64,000 nt of DNA from Microtetraspora sp. NBRC 13810 (GCF_030268685.1 NZ_BSRQ01000014.1:114333-178332); one strand, 5' to 3'. Counted from the first letter of the stretch, positions 42,582 through 51,233 are shown. A program made the numbers and translations. The notes: generated by a model from the sequence alone, not told the origin.

Positions 42582-43978
42582 TGTGTGGACTTCCACATGG
42601 ATGTCATGATCTTGTCCAGCTCCGTCCCGGCCTGCTGCGGGCTCACCTCCCCTAGAGGGGTGAGCCTGACCATGAGGTCGCCGGGCGGGATCTGGTCGTA
42701 GTCCGAGGGGAAGAAGGTGGTGTCACCGGCGTCGTACGCGCTCCCGGCCGGGCCGGTGAAGTACTTCTGCAGCGCGGCCAGGTCGGCGCCGAGCAGCGTC
42801 TCGGCCTGTGCGCCCAGGTCGGTCGCGGGCAGGTCGAGCGACTCCTTGGCGATGACGCCGGCGCCCTGCGGCGAGGTCACCCAGTCCAGCCATTTGACGG
42901 CGGCTTCCCGGTTCTTCGTGGTCGAGGTGATGCCGAGCGAGGTCAGGGCCAGCGGGGCCATCGAGATCTCGCTGTTCACGCCCTCCGCCGACGGCGGGAT
43001 CGGGAAGGTGAGGACCTTGTCGGGGGTCATCCCGTTCTGCGCCAGGAAGGAGAGGGTGAAGGAGCCGCCCACGTTGTAGGCCGACTTGCCCTGCGCGAAG
43101 GCGACATCCGCCTCGTCGATGCCGAGGGTGGTCGTGCCGGGCATCCAGTACGGCGTCAGGCGGCTGTAGACATCCAAGGTCTTCACGCCGTCAGGGCTGG
43201 CGAAGCCCTGGGCCGCGCCCTTGGCGAAGAGCGCCTGGAACCGCTCCTTGCCGAGATACGAGTGTGCGAGCGGCTGGTAGATCCAGTTGTAGCCGGTCTG
43301 GCTGACCTTGAGTCCCAGCGACAGGCCGCCCTGCTTCGGGTCCTTGGCGGTGGTGGCCTTCAACGCCTCCAGGAATTCCTCCCATGTTTTGGGCGGCGTC
43401 TCCGGATCGAGGCCGGCGGCCTGAAGCTTCTCCTTGTTCGCGTAGACGATGCCGAACGCGCCCGCGGTGAACGGGACGCTGAACAGCGTGCCCGGCTTGA
43501 CCTGCTTGTAGGGCGAGTCGCTCGCCGCCAGGTCGATCCGCTCCTGGCTCATCCGGCCGGCCTCGCGGGTGGTGGGCAGCAGCCGCTGCATCCACGCGGC
43601 GTCCACGTCGGCGGCCAGGTCCTGTAACAGGCCGGAGGCGCCCATCTCCAGGTCCTCGCCGCCGGCGTGCACCTCCAGCACGTCGGGCAGCCCGTTGGTC
43701 TGCGCGGCGCCCTGCACCTTGGTCACGAACACGTCGTCGGGGGTGATCGCCTCGACCTTGACGCTGATCCCGGTCTGGGCGGTGAACTGCGCCGACGCCT
43801 TGTTCAGCGCGTCCGCGTGGGTCTTCTTGAACGTCCACATCGTCAGTGCCTGAGCGCCGCCCGACTCCTGCGCCGCGCCGCCGCCGCCGCACGCCGCGAC
43901 CGCGAGCCCCATGAGGAGGGCGGTGGCCACGCCGAGGGCGGCCCGTGCCCGATTTGGATGTGCTGCACCGATGGCCAT
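42578..43978 (-). CDS. Sugar ABC transporter substrate-binding lipoprotein
   Basis: 466 residues. The lipobox LAVAAC (signal peptidase II) ends a 29-residue signal, followed by a family 1 extracellular solute-binding fold (LTMWTFKKTHADALNKASAQF, PGTLFSVPFTAGAFGIVYANK, VGGSFTLSFLAQNG, EAAVKWLDWVTSPQGAGVIAK). AAGGA is five bases upstream of the ATG. Expression is probably controlled from the promoter at 44056-44083 by a LacI-type operator at 44029-44042, next to the TetR-LacI fusion gene. The likely ligand is an oligosaccharide. Confidence 0.93.
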   Translation of the reverse strand: MAIGAAHPNRARAALGVATALLMGLAVAACGGGGAAQESGGAQALTMWTFKKTHADALNKASAQFTAQTGISVKVEAITPDDVFVTKVQGAAQTNGLPDVLEVHAGGEDLEMGASGLLQDLAADVDAAWMQRLLPTTREAGRMSQERIDLAASDSPYKQVKPGTLFSVPFTAGAFGIVYANKEKLQAAGLDPETPPKTWEEFLEALKATTAKDPKQGGLSLGLKVSQTGYNWIYQPLAHSYLGKERFQALFAKGAAQGFASPDGVKTLDVYSRLTPYWMPGTTTLGIDEADVAFAQGKSAYNVGGSFTLSFLAQNGMTPDKVLTFPIPPSAEGVNSEISMAPLALTSLGITSTTKNREAAVKWLDWVTSPQGAGVIAKESLDLPATDLGAQAETLLGADLAALQKYFTGPAGSAYDAGDTTFFPSDYDQIPPGDLMVRLTPLGEVSPQQAGTELDKIMTSMWKSTQ

Positions 43979-44028
43979 CGGCGTCCTTTCGTCGGGGGGT
44001 CGTACGGAAGGGGCCTTGCCCAGGAAGC

Positions 44029-44042
44029 TATGCAAATCGTTA
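44029..44042. promoter_or_regulatory. LacI-type operator in the sugar-ABC promoter
   Basis: TATGCAAATCGTTA, an imperfect palindrome with the central CG typical of LacI-family sites. It lies 13-27 bases downstream of the -10 hexamer of the ABC operon. The identical 14 bases occur at 48162-48175 before the secreted sugar dehydrogenase gene. Confidence 0.7.
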
Positions 44043-44055
44043 AGACTGATCCCGA

Positions 44056-44083
44056 AATCTACACGTAACGCGTCCGCTGTCAA
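44056..44083 (-). promoter_or_regulatory. Vegetative promoter of the sugar ABC operon
   Basis: On the minus strand a perfect TTGACA (44083-44078) is followed after 16 bases by TAGATT (44061-44056). The transcript would start near 44049 and the operator then covers about +7 to +20, the usual position for LacI repression. Confidence 0.7.
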
Positions 44084-44102
44084 GGGTGTCTGGTTTGCCG
44101 GG

Positions 44103-45806
44103 TCAGGCCGACGCCCGCCGTACCAGCCGGGACGGGATGATCTCCTCCCCGTACGGCTGCCGCGTCTCGCCCGCGAGCCTGGCCAGCAGCCGCCGGGCGC
44201 ACGCCTGGCCGATCTCCCGCGCCGGGTTGGCCATCGTGGTGAGCCCCGGCGAGACGAGGCCGGCCGCCTCGATGTCGTCGAACCCCATGACCGCCAGGTC
44301 GTCGGGGACGCGCAGCCCGCGCCGGTCCGCGATGTCCAGCGCGCCGATGGCCATGATGTCGTTCGCGCACAGCACCGCCTCGGGCGGCTCGGCCAGGTCG
44401 AGCAGCGCCGCCGTGCCCCTGGCCCCGCCCGACCTGCTGAACTGCGTGTGCACCACGAGCGCCGGGTCGGCGGGCACGCCGGCGGCGGCGAGGGCCGTGC
44501 GGTAGCCCGCCACCCGCTCGGCCGGCGGGCCGTCGGCGAGCGGGCCGCACACGAAGCCGATCCGCCGGTAGCCGCGTTCCAGCAGGTAGCGGGTCGCCTC
44601 CGCGGCACCGCCCTCGTCGTCGCTGTGCACCACGTCCACCCCGGCCTGAGCCAGCCTGCCGCCCAGCCGGACCACCGGGATGCCGGCCTCGATCGCGGGC
44701 AGCAGATCCTCGGCGTGCGTGTGGAACACCGCGAAGGCCAGCCCGTCCACCTGCCGGGCGATCATCTGCTCGATGGCGGCCTGCTCCATCCGGCGCTCGC
44801 CGTCGGTGTTGCTGATGATCTCGTCGTAGCCCGCCGGGCCCAGCACGTCCTGGATGCCGCGGGCCAGGGCGGGGTAGAACGGGTTGGTGATGTCCGGAAT
44901 GATCAGCCCGATCGTCTGGCTCCTGCTCGTGCGCAGGCCGCGGGCCAGCACGTTCGGCCGGTAGCCGAGCTGCTCGATGGCCGCCATCACCCGGCGGCGG
45001 GTCTCCCCGGCCACCGGCCGCCTGCCGTTCAGCGCGTGCGAGACGGTGGTGGCGCTCACCCCGGCGACCTGCGCCACCCGGGTGATGCTGGGCCGCTCAC
45101 CGCGGGACCGGCCGCCCGCCGCCGAGGGCGGCGCGGCCAGGCCGGCCCTGATCGGGGCGGACGGCGACGCGGCCCGCGCCTCGCCGGACAGGCCGCGGGC
45201 GAGCAGCTCGAAGGCGTCGTCCAGCTCCCGTCTGCCCAGCTCCCCGGCCTGGGCCGGCGGCATGCCGTCGGCGATCCGCAGCAGGGTGGCCTCCCACGTC
45301 TCGCGCACCGGGGCGAGCAGGAAGGCCGCCATCACGCCGGGCGCCCGGCCGCCGGCCGCCTCCCCGTCCTCTTCCAGCACCCGGCGCAGGTCGCGCTCGT
45401 GCCCGGCGAACACCTCGCGGGCGTGGTGGCGCAGCGCGGGGCTGTCCCGGAACACCGTGGCGTAGGCGACGAGGCCGGCGCCGTCGTGGCCGGCCGCGTC
45501 GTCGCGCGCCGAGTGGAGCGTCCCGCGGGCGGCGTCCATGACCGAGGTGCCCGGCGGGCGGCCCCTGACCGCCTCCGCCGGGGCCTCCCGCAGGAAGGGC
45601 TCGTGCTCGAAGAACAGCTGTTCCTTGGCCGGGAAGTAGTTGAAGACGGTCTTGGCCGAGACGTCCGCCGCCTCCGCCACCTCGGTCACGGTCACCGACT
45701 CGAAGCCCCGCTCGGCGAACAGCCGTCGCGCGGCGCGGGCGATCGCGTGACGCGTCTCCGCCTTCTTGCGCTCGCGCCGCGAGAGCGGCCGTCCCGAGGG
45801 ATGCAT
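44103..45806 (-). CDS. TetR-LacI fusion transcriptional regulator
   Basis: 567 residues in one uninterrupted frame. Residues ~14-60 are a TetR HTH (TRHAIARAARRLFAERGFES, then VTEVAEAADVSAKTVFNYFP), followed by a helical TetR C-terminal domain to ~205. After a Pro/Ala-rich linker (207-236) a complete LacI regulator begins: HTH at 240-286 (SITRVAQVAGVSATTVSHALN) and the sugar-binding domain to the end. No plausible separate LacI start with a ribosome-binding site is seen before residue 240. Two DNA-binding domains in one chain are unusual. It sits between the sugar importer and sugar-acid catabolic genes that it probably controls. Confidence 0.88.
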   Translation of the reverse strand: MHPSGRPLSRRERKKAETRHAIARAARRLFAERGFESVTVTEVAEAADVSAKTVFNYFPAKEQLFFEHEPFLREAPAEAVRGRPPGTSVMDAARGTLHSARDDAAGHDGAGLVAYATVFRDSPALRHHAREVFAGHERDLRRVLEEDGEAAGGRAPGVMAAFLLAPVRETWEATLLRIADGMPPAQAGELGRRELDDAFELLARGLSGEARAASPSAPIRAGLAAPPSAAGGRSRGERPSITRVAQVAGVSATTVSHALNGRRPVAGETRRRVMAAIEQLGYRPNVLARGLRTSRSQTIGLIIPDITNPFYPALARGIQDVLGPAGYDEIISNTDGERRMEQAAIEQMIARQVDGLAFAVFHTHAEDLLPAIEAGIPVVRLGGRLAQAGVDVVHSDDEGGAAEATRYLLERGYRRIGFVCGPLADGPPAERVAGYRTALAAAGVPADPALVVHTQFSRSGGARGTAALLDLAEPPEAVLCANDIMAIGALDIADRRGLRVPDDLAVMGFDDIEAAGLVSPGLTTMANPAREIGQACARRLLARLAGETRQPYGEEIIPSRLVRRASA

Positions 45807-45808
45807 GC

Positions 45809-45825
45809 GTGGATCTTACATCCAC
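45809..45825. promoter_or_regulatory. Inverted repeat / leaderless promoter of the fusion regulator
   Basis: gtggat and atccac, separated by five bases, form a perfect inverted repeat two bases upstream of the regulator ATG. On the minus strand the repeat contains TAAGAT, a good -10 hexamer, whose spacing to the ATG suggests a leaderless mRNA. The site is a good candidate for autoregulation by the TetR or LacI half. Confidence 0.55.
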
Positions 45826-45848
45826 ACACACTTTTCCCCGGAGGAGGT

Positions 45849-47114
45849 TTACGGTGCCTCGATCCCTCCGTCGGGTCTGCGCACCCCGGCCGCCCACCGT
45901 TCGTGCAGGTGGGTGCGCGGCGGATACTTCGCCGCCAGGGTCTCGTCCAGGTCGATCCCCCAGCCGGGCGCCTGGTTCGGGTAGAGGTAGGCGTTCCGCG
46001 GGCTGATCGTGCCGGGGAAGACCTCGTGCACCGCGTCGCCGTACACGTGGCCCTCCTGGATCTGGAAGGCGGCACTGGTCACGTCGAGCGCCACGTTGGC
46101 CGCGGCGCCGATCGGCGAGACGTCGGCCGGGGCGTGCCACGCGGTGCCGACGCCCTGGAGCTCGCACAGCGCGACCAGCTTGCGCGCCGGGGTGAGCCCG
46201 CCCACCGCCGAGACGTGCAGCCGCAGCAGGTCGACGCCGCCGTCGCGGACCAGCCGGGCGGCGTCGGCGACCGAGCCGATCTGCTCCCCGGCCGCGATCG
46301 GCATCGGCGCGGCCGCGCACACCTCGGGCAGCCGGTCGTAGTGCTCGGGCGCGATCGGGTCCTCCAGGAAGAACAGCCGGTACGGCTCCAGCGCCCTGGC
46401 CAGGACGATCGCCTGCTTGGGGGTCAGCCGGGAGTGCACGTCGTGCATCAGGCCGGGCTCGGGGCCCAGCTCGCTCCTGGCCCGCTCGAACAGCGCCGGC
46501 ACGTCCCGCAGGTAACGCTGCACGTCCCAGCCGTCCGGGTACGGCGAGCCGGGATAGCCGCCGCGCGAGCCCGGCGAGCCGTAGTGGCCGATGCCGGGCG
46601 CCCCCGACTGGAGCCGCACGTGCCGGTAGCCCGCCTCCAGCAGCGCCCGCGCGTGGTCGAGCGTCTCCTCCACGGTGGCGCCGCCCGCGTGCAGGTAGGT
46701 GTCGGCCGCGGCGCGCACCCGGCCGCCGAGCAGCTCGTAGACCGGCATGCCCGCCCGCTTGCCCGCGATGTCCCACAACGCCTGGTCCACCCCGGACAGC
46801 GCGCTGTTGAGCACCGGGCCGCCCCGCCAGTAGGAGGAGTAGTGCACCATCCGGGTGATGTCCTCGATGTCGGCCGGGTGCCGGCCGACCAGCATCGGGC
46901 CCACGTGCTGCTCCACGGCCGCGGCGACGGCGTGGAAGCGCTGGGTGAAGGTCGCGCAGCCCAGGCCGTACAGGCCGGGGTCGCTGGTGTCGACCCGGAC
47001 CACGACGAGCGGCACGCCCTCCGGCGCGGTGACGATCGGCCGCACCCCGGTGATGCGCAGCGCGTCCCTGGCCGGCCAGGGGGCCTGGGTCTCCGGCATG
47101 GGCAGGGCGGTCAT
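45849..47114 (-). CDS. Enolase-superfamily sugar-acid dehydratase (mannonate-dehydratase-like)
   Basis: 421 residues. The N-terminal mandelate racemase/muconate lactonising capping domain is followed by a barrel with metal ligands in LMHDVHSRL (Asp), FFLEDPIAPEH (Glu) and PIAAGEQIGS (Glu), plus the C-terminal TAWHAPADVSPIG (His) segment. The HDVH and W-H-x-P motifs fit the mannonate/gluconate dehydratase (ManD) subgroup. It would convert a hexonate to a 2-keto-3-deoxyhexonate. It overlaps the upstream dehydrogenase gene by four bases (atga), so the two act in one pathway. Confidence 0.9.
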   Translation of the reverse strand: MTALPMPETQAPWPARDALRITGVRPIVTAPEGVPLVVVRVDTSDPGLYGLGCATFTQRFHAVAAAVEQHVGPMLVGRHPADIEDITRMVHYSSYWRGGPVLNSALSGVDQALWDIAGKRAGMPVYELLGGRVRAAADTYLHAGGATVEETLDHARALLEAGYRHVRLQSGAPGIGHYGSPGSRGGYPGSPYPDGWDVQRYLRDVPALFERARSELGPEPGLMHDVHSRLTPKQAIVLARALEPYRLFFLEDPIAPEHYDRLPEVCAAAPMPIAAGEQIGSVADAARLVRDGGVDLLRLHVSAVGGLTPARKLVALCELQGVGTAWHAPADVSPIGAAANVALDVTSAAFQIQEGHVYGDAVHEVFPGTISPRNAYLYPNQAPGWGIDLDETLAAKYPPRTHLHERWAAGVRRPDGGIEAP

Positions 47115-48007
47115 GAGGACTCCTCCACGGCGTGGTCGCGGGTGTAGGGATGGCCGGCGGTGAAGCCGAGCAGCCGTTCGGCGCGTCCCAGGTCGATCGG
47201 GACGGCCCGGCCGGGCAGCGGGGCGCGCCGCTCGACCTCCGGGTGGAACCGGTCGAGCAGTTCCTCGGTGGGCTGCGGGGCCAGGATGTCCGGGGCCGTC
47301 ACGAAGACCGCGTGGTAGCCCGACACCGGGCGGGTGACCGCGAGGAAGGCGGCGTGCGCGGCGTCGCGCAGGTCGAGGTAGGTCCACAGCTCCTTGACGC
47401 CGGACCCGGGGTCGTCCGCGTACCGGGCGGCGGTCTTGCCGAGTTTGTCGCCCGGACCGCCGAGCAGCGGGAAGCGCAGCGCCACCACGGACATGCCGTG
47501 CCGCCTGGCCATCATCGACGAGGTGGCCTCGTCGGCCTGCTTCGACAGCCCGTAGGGGTCCTCCACCTGGAGCGGGAGCGCCTCGTCCACCGGCACGTAG
47601 GCCGGCCTGAGCACCCGCGGGGACCACGGCAGGCCGAGGACGGAGAAGCTGCTCGCCACGGCCGCGCGGCGCACGCCGGCCCGCCCGGCCTCTTCGAGCA
47701 CGACGAACGTCGCGCGGGTGTTGCCGCAGAACACCTCTTCGGGGGTGCCGAGGGTGGGCGCGGGGATGGCGGCGAGGTGGATCACCGCGTCCACCCCGTC
47801 GAGCGCGTCGCGCACCGCGGCGGCGTCTCCGGCGTCGCCGGTCACGACGCGGTCGGCGGGCAGCCCGCCGGGGTCGTAGAGGTCGAGCCCGGTCGCGGGC
47901 ACGCCGAGCCGGGCCAGCAGGGTGAGGGTGGCGCGGCCGAGGGCTCCCGCGGCTCCGGTCACCAGCACCCGGCGAGGTGCGTCCGGCCCGGCTCCATCGG
48001 TGCTCAC
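47111..48007 (-). CDS. NAD-dependent epimerase/dehydratase, probably a uronate dehydrogenase-like SDR
   Basis: About 298 residues of extended SDR: VLVTGAAGALGRATL (NAD site), VIHLAAIP, SSFSVLGLP and the catalytic YGLSKQADE (Y-x3-K). The C-terminal part resembles uronate dehydrogenases, which oxidise hexuronates to aldarolactones, fitting the downstream dehydratase. I prefer the GTG at 48007 because the promoter and a perfect LacI operator lie directly upstream; an in-frame GTG at 48031 would put that operator inside the gene. Confidence 0.82.
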   Translation of the reverse strand: MSTDGAGPDAPRRVLVTGAAGALGRATLTLLARLGVPATGLDLYDPGGLPADRVVTGDAGDAAAVRDALDGVDAVIHLAAIPAPTLGTPEEVFCGNTRATFVVLEEAGRAGVRRAAVASSFSVLGLPWSPRVLRPAYVPVDEALPLQVEDPYGLSKQADEATSSMMARRHGMSVVALRFPLLGGPGDKLGKTAARYADDPGSGVKELWTYLDLRDAAHAAFLAVTRPVSGYHAVFVTAPDILAPQPTEELLDRFHPEVERRAPLPGRAVPIDLGRAERLLGFTAGHPYTRDHAVEESS

Positions 48008-48015
48008 GGCGTCCG

Positions 48016-48027
48016 CAAAACGTTTTG
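48016..48027. promoter_or_regulatory. Perfect LacI-type operator before the dehydrogenase-dehydratase operon
   Basis: CAAAACGTTTTG is a perfect 12-bp palindrome with the central CG characteristic of LacI-family operators. It lies just downstream of a TTGACA promoter and nine bases upstream of the preferred GTG start at 48007. Confidence 0.7.
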
Positions 48028-48037
48028 TCACCTGCGA

Positions 48038-48066
48038 AGGTTGCCCAGCCGTACGAGGCTTGTCAA
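48038..48066 (-). promoter_or_regulatory. Candidate promoter of the dehydrogenase-dehydratase operon
   Basis: TTGACA (48066-48061 on the minus strand) with CAACCT 17 bases further; the -35 is perfect, the -10 weak. Transcription would begin close to 48031, putting the palindrome CAAAACGTTTTG at about +4 to +15. Confidence 0.45.
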
Positions 48067-48161
48067 GAGGCGCGCCGCTTCACCCGGTGTAAGAAGCCGT
48101 CGGGCAAGCCAAACGTAACCCTGTCGATTTGTTGCGCTCCGAGGTGGGGAAATCTCTAACT

Positions 48162-48175
48162 TATGCAAATCGTTA
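48162..48175. promoter_or_regulatory. LacI-type operator before the secreted sugar dehydrogenase gene
   Basis: TATGCAAATCGTTA, identical in 14 of 14 bases to the site at 44029-44042. It follows a weak promoter (TTGCGC 48132, TCTAAC 48155, 17-base spacer). It links this gene to the ABC importer as one regulon. Confidence 0.68.
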
Positions 48176-48366
48176 CCAGGCCCAGGGGTGCGACCTTCGA
48201 CACCTATATGTTACAAACCCGGTAATCGTCTTGTAAGGAGCGATACCGAAATCACAGGTCTGGAGACGGCACCCTCCACGCCCTGGCCCCTCACCCGCAC
48301 CACAGCACGGCATCAGCGCGGCGGCGCGCGCCTGCCTGACGTCCCCCCGGTCAGGAAGGAAGCTCC

Positions 48367-51177
48367 ATGTCACCACGCCTACGACCATGGGTCCGGTTAC
48401 TCAGTGCGACTCTGCTGGCACTGGCCGGCACGGTCGTGTTGAGCGCGCCGGCCCAGGCGGACATCCCCGCGTCCGACTATCAGCAGGTCCAGCTCGCCGT
48501 CGGCCCCAGCGAACTGGGCGAGGCGATGTCCCTGGCGGTCCTGCCGGACCGGTCCGTCCTGCACACCGCCCGTGACGGCACGGTCCGGTTCACCGACGCG
48601 CAGGGGAACACCAAGGTCGCGATCAAGCTCTCGGTCTACACGCACGACGAGGAGGGCCTCCAGGGCGTCGCGGTGGACCCCGGTTTCGCCACCAACCGGT
48701 ACATCTGGCTCTACTACTCCCCGGCGCTGAACACCCCGGCCGGCGACGCCCCGACCACCGGCACCCAGACCGACTGGGACCGCTGGAAGGGCGAGCTCTA
48801 CCTGTCCAGGTTCACCCTGCGCGCCGACAACACCCTCGACCCCGCCAGCGAGAAGATCGTGATGCGGGTGCCCAACGACCGTGGCCAGTGCTGCCACGTC
48901 GGCGGTGACATCGACTTCGACGCGGCCGGCAACCTGTACCTCACCACCGGTGACGACACCAACCCGTTCGAGTCGAACTCCTACACCCCGATCGACGAGC
49001 GGACCACCCGCAACCCGCAGTTCGACGCCCAGCGCACCTCGGGCAACACCAACGACCTGCGCGGCAAGGTGCTGAGGATCAAGCCCCAGCCCGACGGCAC
49101 GTACACCATCCCCGCGGGCAACCTCTTCGCGCCCGGCACCGCGCGCACCCGTCCCGAGATCTACGCGATGGGCCTGCGCAACCCGTTCCGCATGTCCGTG
49201 GACAAGGCCACCGGCATCGTCTACCTGGGCGACTACGGTCCGGACGCGGGCGGCGCCGACGCCAACCGGGGACCCGGCGGCCAGGTCGAGTTCAACCGGA
49301 TCACCTCGGCGGGCAACTACGGCTGGCCGTACTGCACCGGCACCAACACGACCGCCGAGACCTACGTCGAGTACACCTTCCCGAGCGGCCCGGCCGGTGC
49401 CAGGTACAACTGCGCCGCCCCGGCGAACAACTCCTTCCGCAACACCGGCCTGGCCACCCTGCCCGCCGCCAGGGCGAGCTGGATCAAGTACGGCGACGCC
49501 GGATCCCCGCCCGAGTTCGGCGGCGGCTCGGAGTCCCCGATGGGCGGCCCCGTCTACCGCTACGACGCCGCGCTCAACTCCAACGTGAAGTTCCCCGCCT
49601 CGCTCAACGGCAGGTTCTTCGCCGGCGAGTACGGCCGGCGGTGGATCAAGGCGATCGAGGTCAAGGCGGACGGCGCCCCCGGCGTGATCGAAGCCTTCCC
49701 GTGGACCGGCACCCAGGTCATGGACATGGCCTTCGGCCCGGACGGCGCGCTCTACGTGCTCGACTACGGCACCGGCGGCGGCAACCAGGCGCTCTACCGG
49801 GTCGAGTACATCGGCGGCAGCAACCGCAACCCGATCGCCAAGGCGGCGGCGAACCCGACGTCCGGCGGTCAGCCGCTGACCGTGCAGTTCTCCTCGGCCG
49901 GCAGCTCCGACCCCGAGGGCGGCGCGCTGACCTACTCCTGGAACTTCGGCGACGGCGCCACGTCCACCGCGGCCAACCCGAGCCACACCTACACCAGGAC
50001 GGGCACCTTCACCCCGACCCTCACCGTCCGCGACCCGCAGGGCCTGACCGGCACCGCCAGCCTGGTGGTGACCGTCGGCAACACCGCGCCCACGGTGTCG
50101 TTCGTCCAGCCGGCCAGCGGGCAGCTCTTCTCCTTCGGCGACGCGGTGCCGTTCCAGCTCAACGTCACCGACCCCGAGGACGGCACGATCGACTGCACCA
50201 AGGTCAAGCTCACCTACCTGCTCGGGCACGACAGCCACAGCCACTCGATCACCTCGACGAACGGCTGCTCGGGCACCATCACCGTGCCGGTCGACGGTGA
50301 GCACGACAGCGCCGCGAACATCTACGGCGTCTTCGACGCGGAGTACACCGACAAGAACGGCCTGACCACGCACACCATCCGCACCCTCCAGCCCAGGCAC
50401 CGGCAGGCCGAGCACTTCGGCGCCATGTCCGGCATCCAGATCGCCCAGCACGGCGCGGCCGAGGGCGCGGCCACGGTCGGGTTCACCGACAACAACGACT
50501 GGATCTCGTTCACGCCCTACGCGCTGGGCAACGCGAACCGGATCACCGCGCGGGTCTCCTCCGGCGGCGCCGGCGGCACCATCGAGGTGCGGTCCGGCTC
50601 GGCCACCGGGGCCCTGCACGGCACGGTCACCGTCCCGGTCACCGGCGGGTGGGACACCTTCGTGGACGTCTCCGCGGCGCTGACCAACCTGCCCACCGCC
50701 CCGACGACGCTGTTCCTCGTCTTCAAGGGCCCGACGGGCCAGGGCAACCTGTTCGACCTCGACGCCTTCACCTTCTCCACCGGGTCCGCCCCGGCCGGCG
50801 CGGTCGAGGCGGAGTCCTACACCTCCCAGTCCGGCGTCCAGCAGGCCAACCACACCACCGCCAGCGGCGGGAAGACGGTCGGCTACATCGACAACGGCGA
50901 CTGGGTGGGCTACTCGTCGGTGAACACCTCCGGGGCGAAGTCGTTCTCGGCCCGGGTGTCCTCCGGCGGCGCGGGCGGCACCCTCCAGGTGCGGTCCGGC
51001 TCGGCCACCGGCACGGTGCTCGGCTCGGTCGCGATCGCGAACACCGGCAGCTTCGACACGTTCGCCAACGTGTCCACACCGCTCACCGGCAACGTCTCGG
51101 GCCCGCTGTTCCTGACCTTCACCGGTACGGGCACCGGCGGGCTCTTCGACGTCGACACCTTCACCCTGATCAAGTGA
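48367..51177 (+). CDS. Secreted PQQ-type sugar/sorbosone dehydrogenase with PKD and two CBM6 domains
   Basis: 936 residues. After the signal peptide (1-31) comes a glucose/sorbosone dehydrogenase beta-propeller (about 40-490; DEEGLQGVAVDPGFATN, CCHVGGDIDFDAAGNLYLTTGD, IYAMGLRNPFRM, NYGWPYC, FPWTGTQVMDMAFGPDGALYVLDYG). A PKD domain (FSSAGSSDPEGGALTYSWNFGDG ... TLTVRDPQG) and two CBM6 carbohydrate-binding modules (about 675-805 and 810-936) follow. It should oxidise a sugar while bound to polysaccharide, using calcium and PQQ supplied from outside. GGAAGGAAGC precedes the ATG. A LacI-type operator controls the promoter. Confidence 0.93.
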   Translation: MSPRLRPWVRLLSATLLALAGTVVLSAPAQADIPASDYQQVQLAVGPSELGEAMSLAVLPDRSVLHTARDGTVRFTDAQGNTKVAIKLSVYTHDEEGLQGVAVDPGFATNRYIWLYYSPALNTPAGDAPTTGTQTDWDRWKGELYLSRFTLRADNTLDPASEKIVMRVPNDRGQCCHVGGDIDFDAAGNLYLTTGDDTNPFESNSYTPIDERTTRNPQFDAQRTSGNTNDLRGKVLRIKPQPDGTYTIPAGNLFAPGTARTRPEIYAMGLRNPFRMSVDKATGIVYLGDYGPDAGGADANRGPGGQVEFNRITSAGNYGWPYCTGTNTTAETYVEYTFPSGPAGARYNCAAPANNSFRNTGLATLPAARASWIKYGDAGSPPEFGGGSESPMGGPVYRYDAALNSNVKFPASLNGRFFAGEYGRRWIKAIEVKADGAPGVIEAFPWTGTQVMDMAFGPDGALYVLDYGTGGGNQALYRVEYIGGSNRNPIAKAAANPTSGGQPLTVQFSSAGSSDPEGGALTYSWNFGDGATSTAANPSHTYTRTGTFTPTLTVRDPQGLTGTASLVVTVGNTAPTVSFVQPASGQLFSFGDAVPFQLNVTDPEDGTIDCTKVKLTYLLGHDSHSHSITSTNGCSGTITVPVDGEHDSAANIYGVFDAEYTDKNGLTTHTIRTLQPRHRQAEHFGAMSGIQIAQHGAAEGAATVGFTDNNDWISFTPYALGNANRITARVSSGGAGGTIEVRSGSATGALHGTVTVPVTGGWDTFVDVSAALTNLPTAPTTLFLVFKGPTGQGNLFDLDAFTFSTGSAPAGAVEAESYTSQSGVQQANHTTASGGKTVGYIDNGDWVGYSSVNTSGAKSFSARVSSGGAGGTLQVRSGSATGTVLGSVAIANTGSFDTFANVSTPLTGNVSGPLFLTFTGTGTGGLFDVDTFTLIK

Positions 51178-51181
51178 CGCC

Positions 51182-51214
51182 GGTCGCCGGTACGGCGGAG
51201 CCGTACCGGCGACC
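51182..51214 (+). terminator. 15-bp perfect hairpin between the two secreted CBM6 enzyme genes
   Basis: ggtcgccggtacggc (51182-51196) and gccgtaccggcgacc (51200-51214) form a 15-bp stem with a 3-base loop, five bases after the sugar-dehydrogenase stop and 19 bases before the next ATG. It may be a partial terminator or a processing/stability hairpin inside the operon. No T-run follows. Confidence 0.65.
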
Positions 51215-51233
51215 CACCCGCGAAAGGGACAGC

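Noticed and set aside
40980-43980. Missing ABC ATPase taken as a sign of a broken importer
   Set aside because: Sugar importers of this type in actinobacteria normally lack their own ATPase and share a single MsiK-type ATPase, so the operon is complete.
43911-47147. 1078-residue plus-strand frame across regulator and dehydratase genes
   Set aside because: It spans two unrelated minus-strand genes and lacks any recognisable motif.
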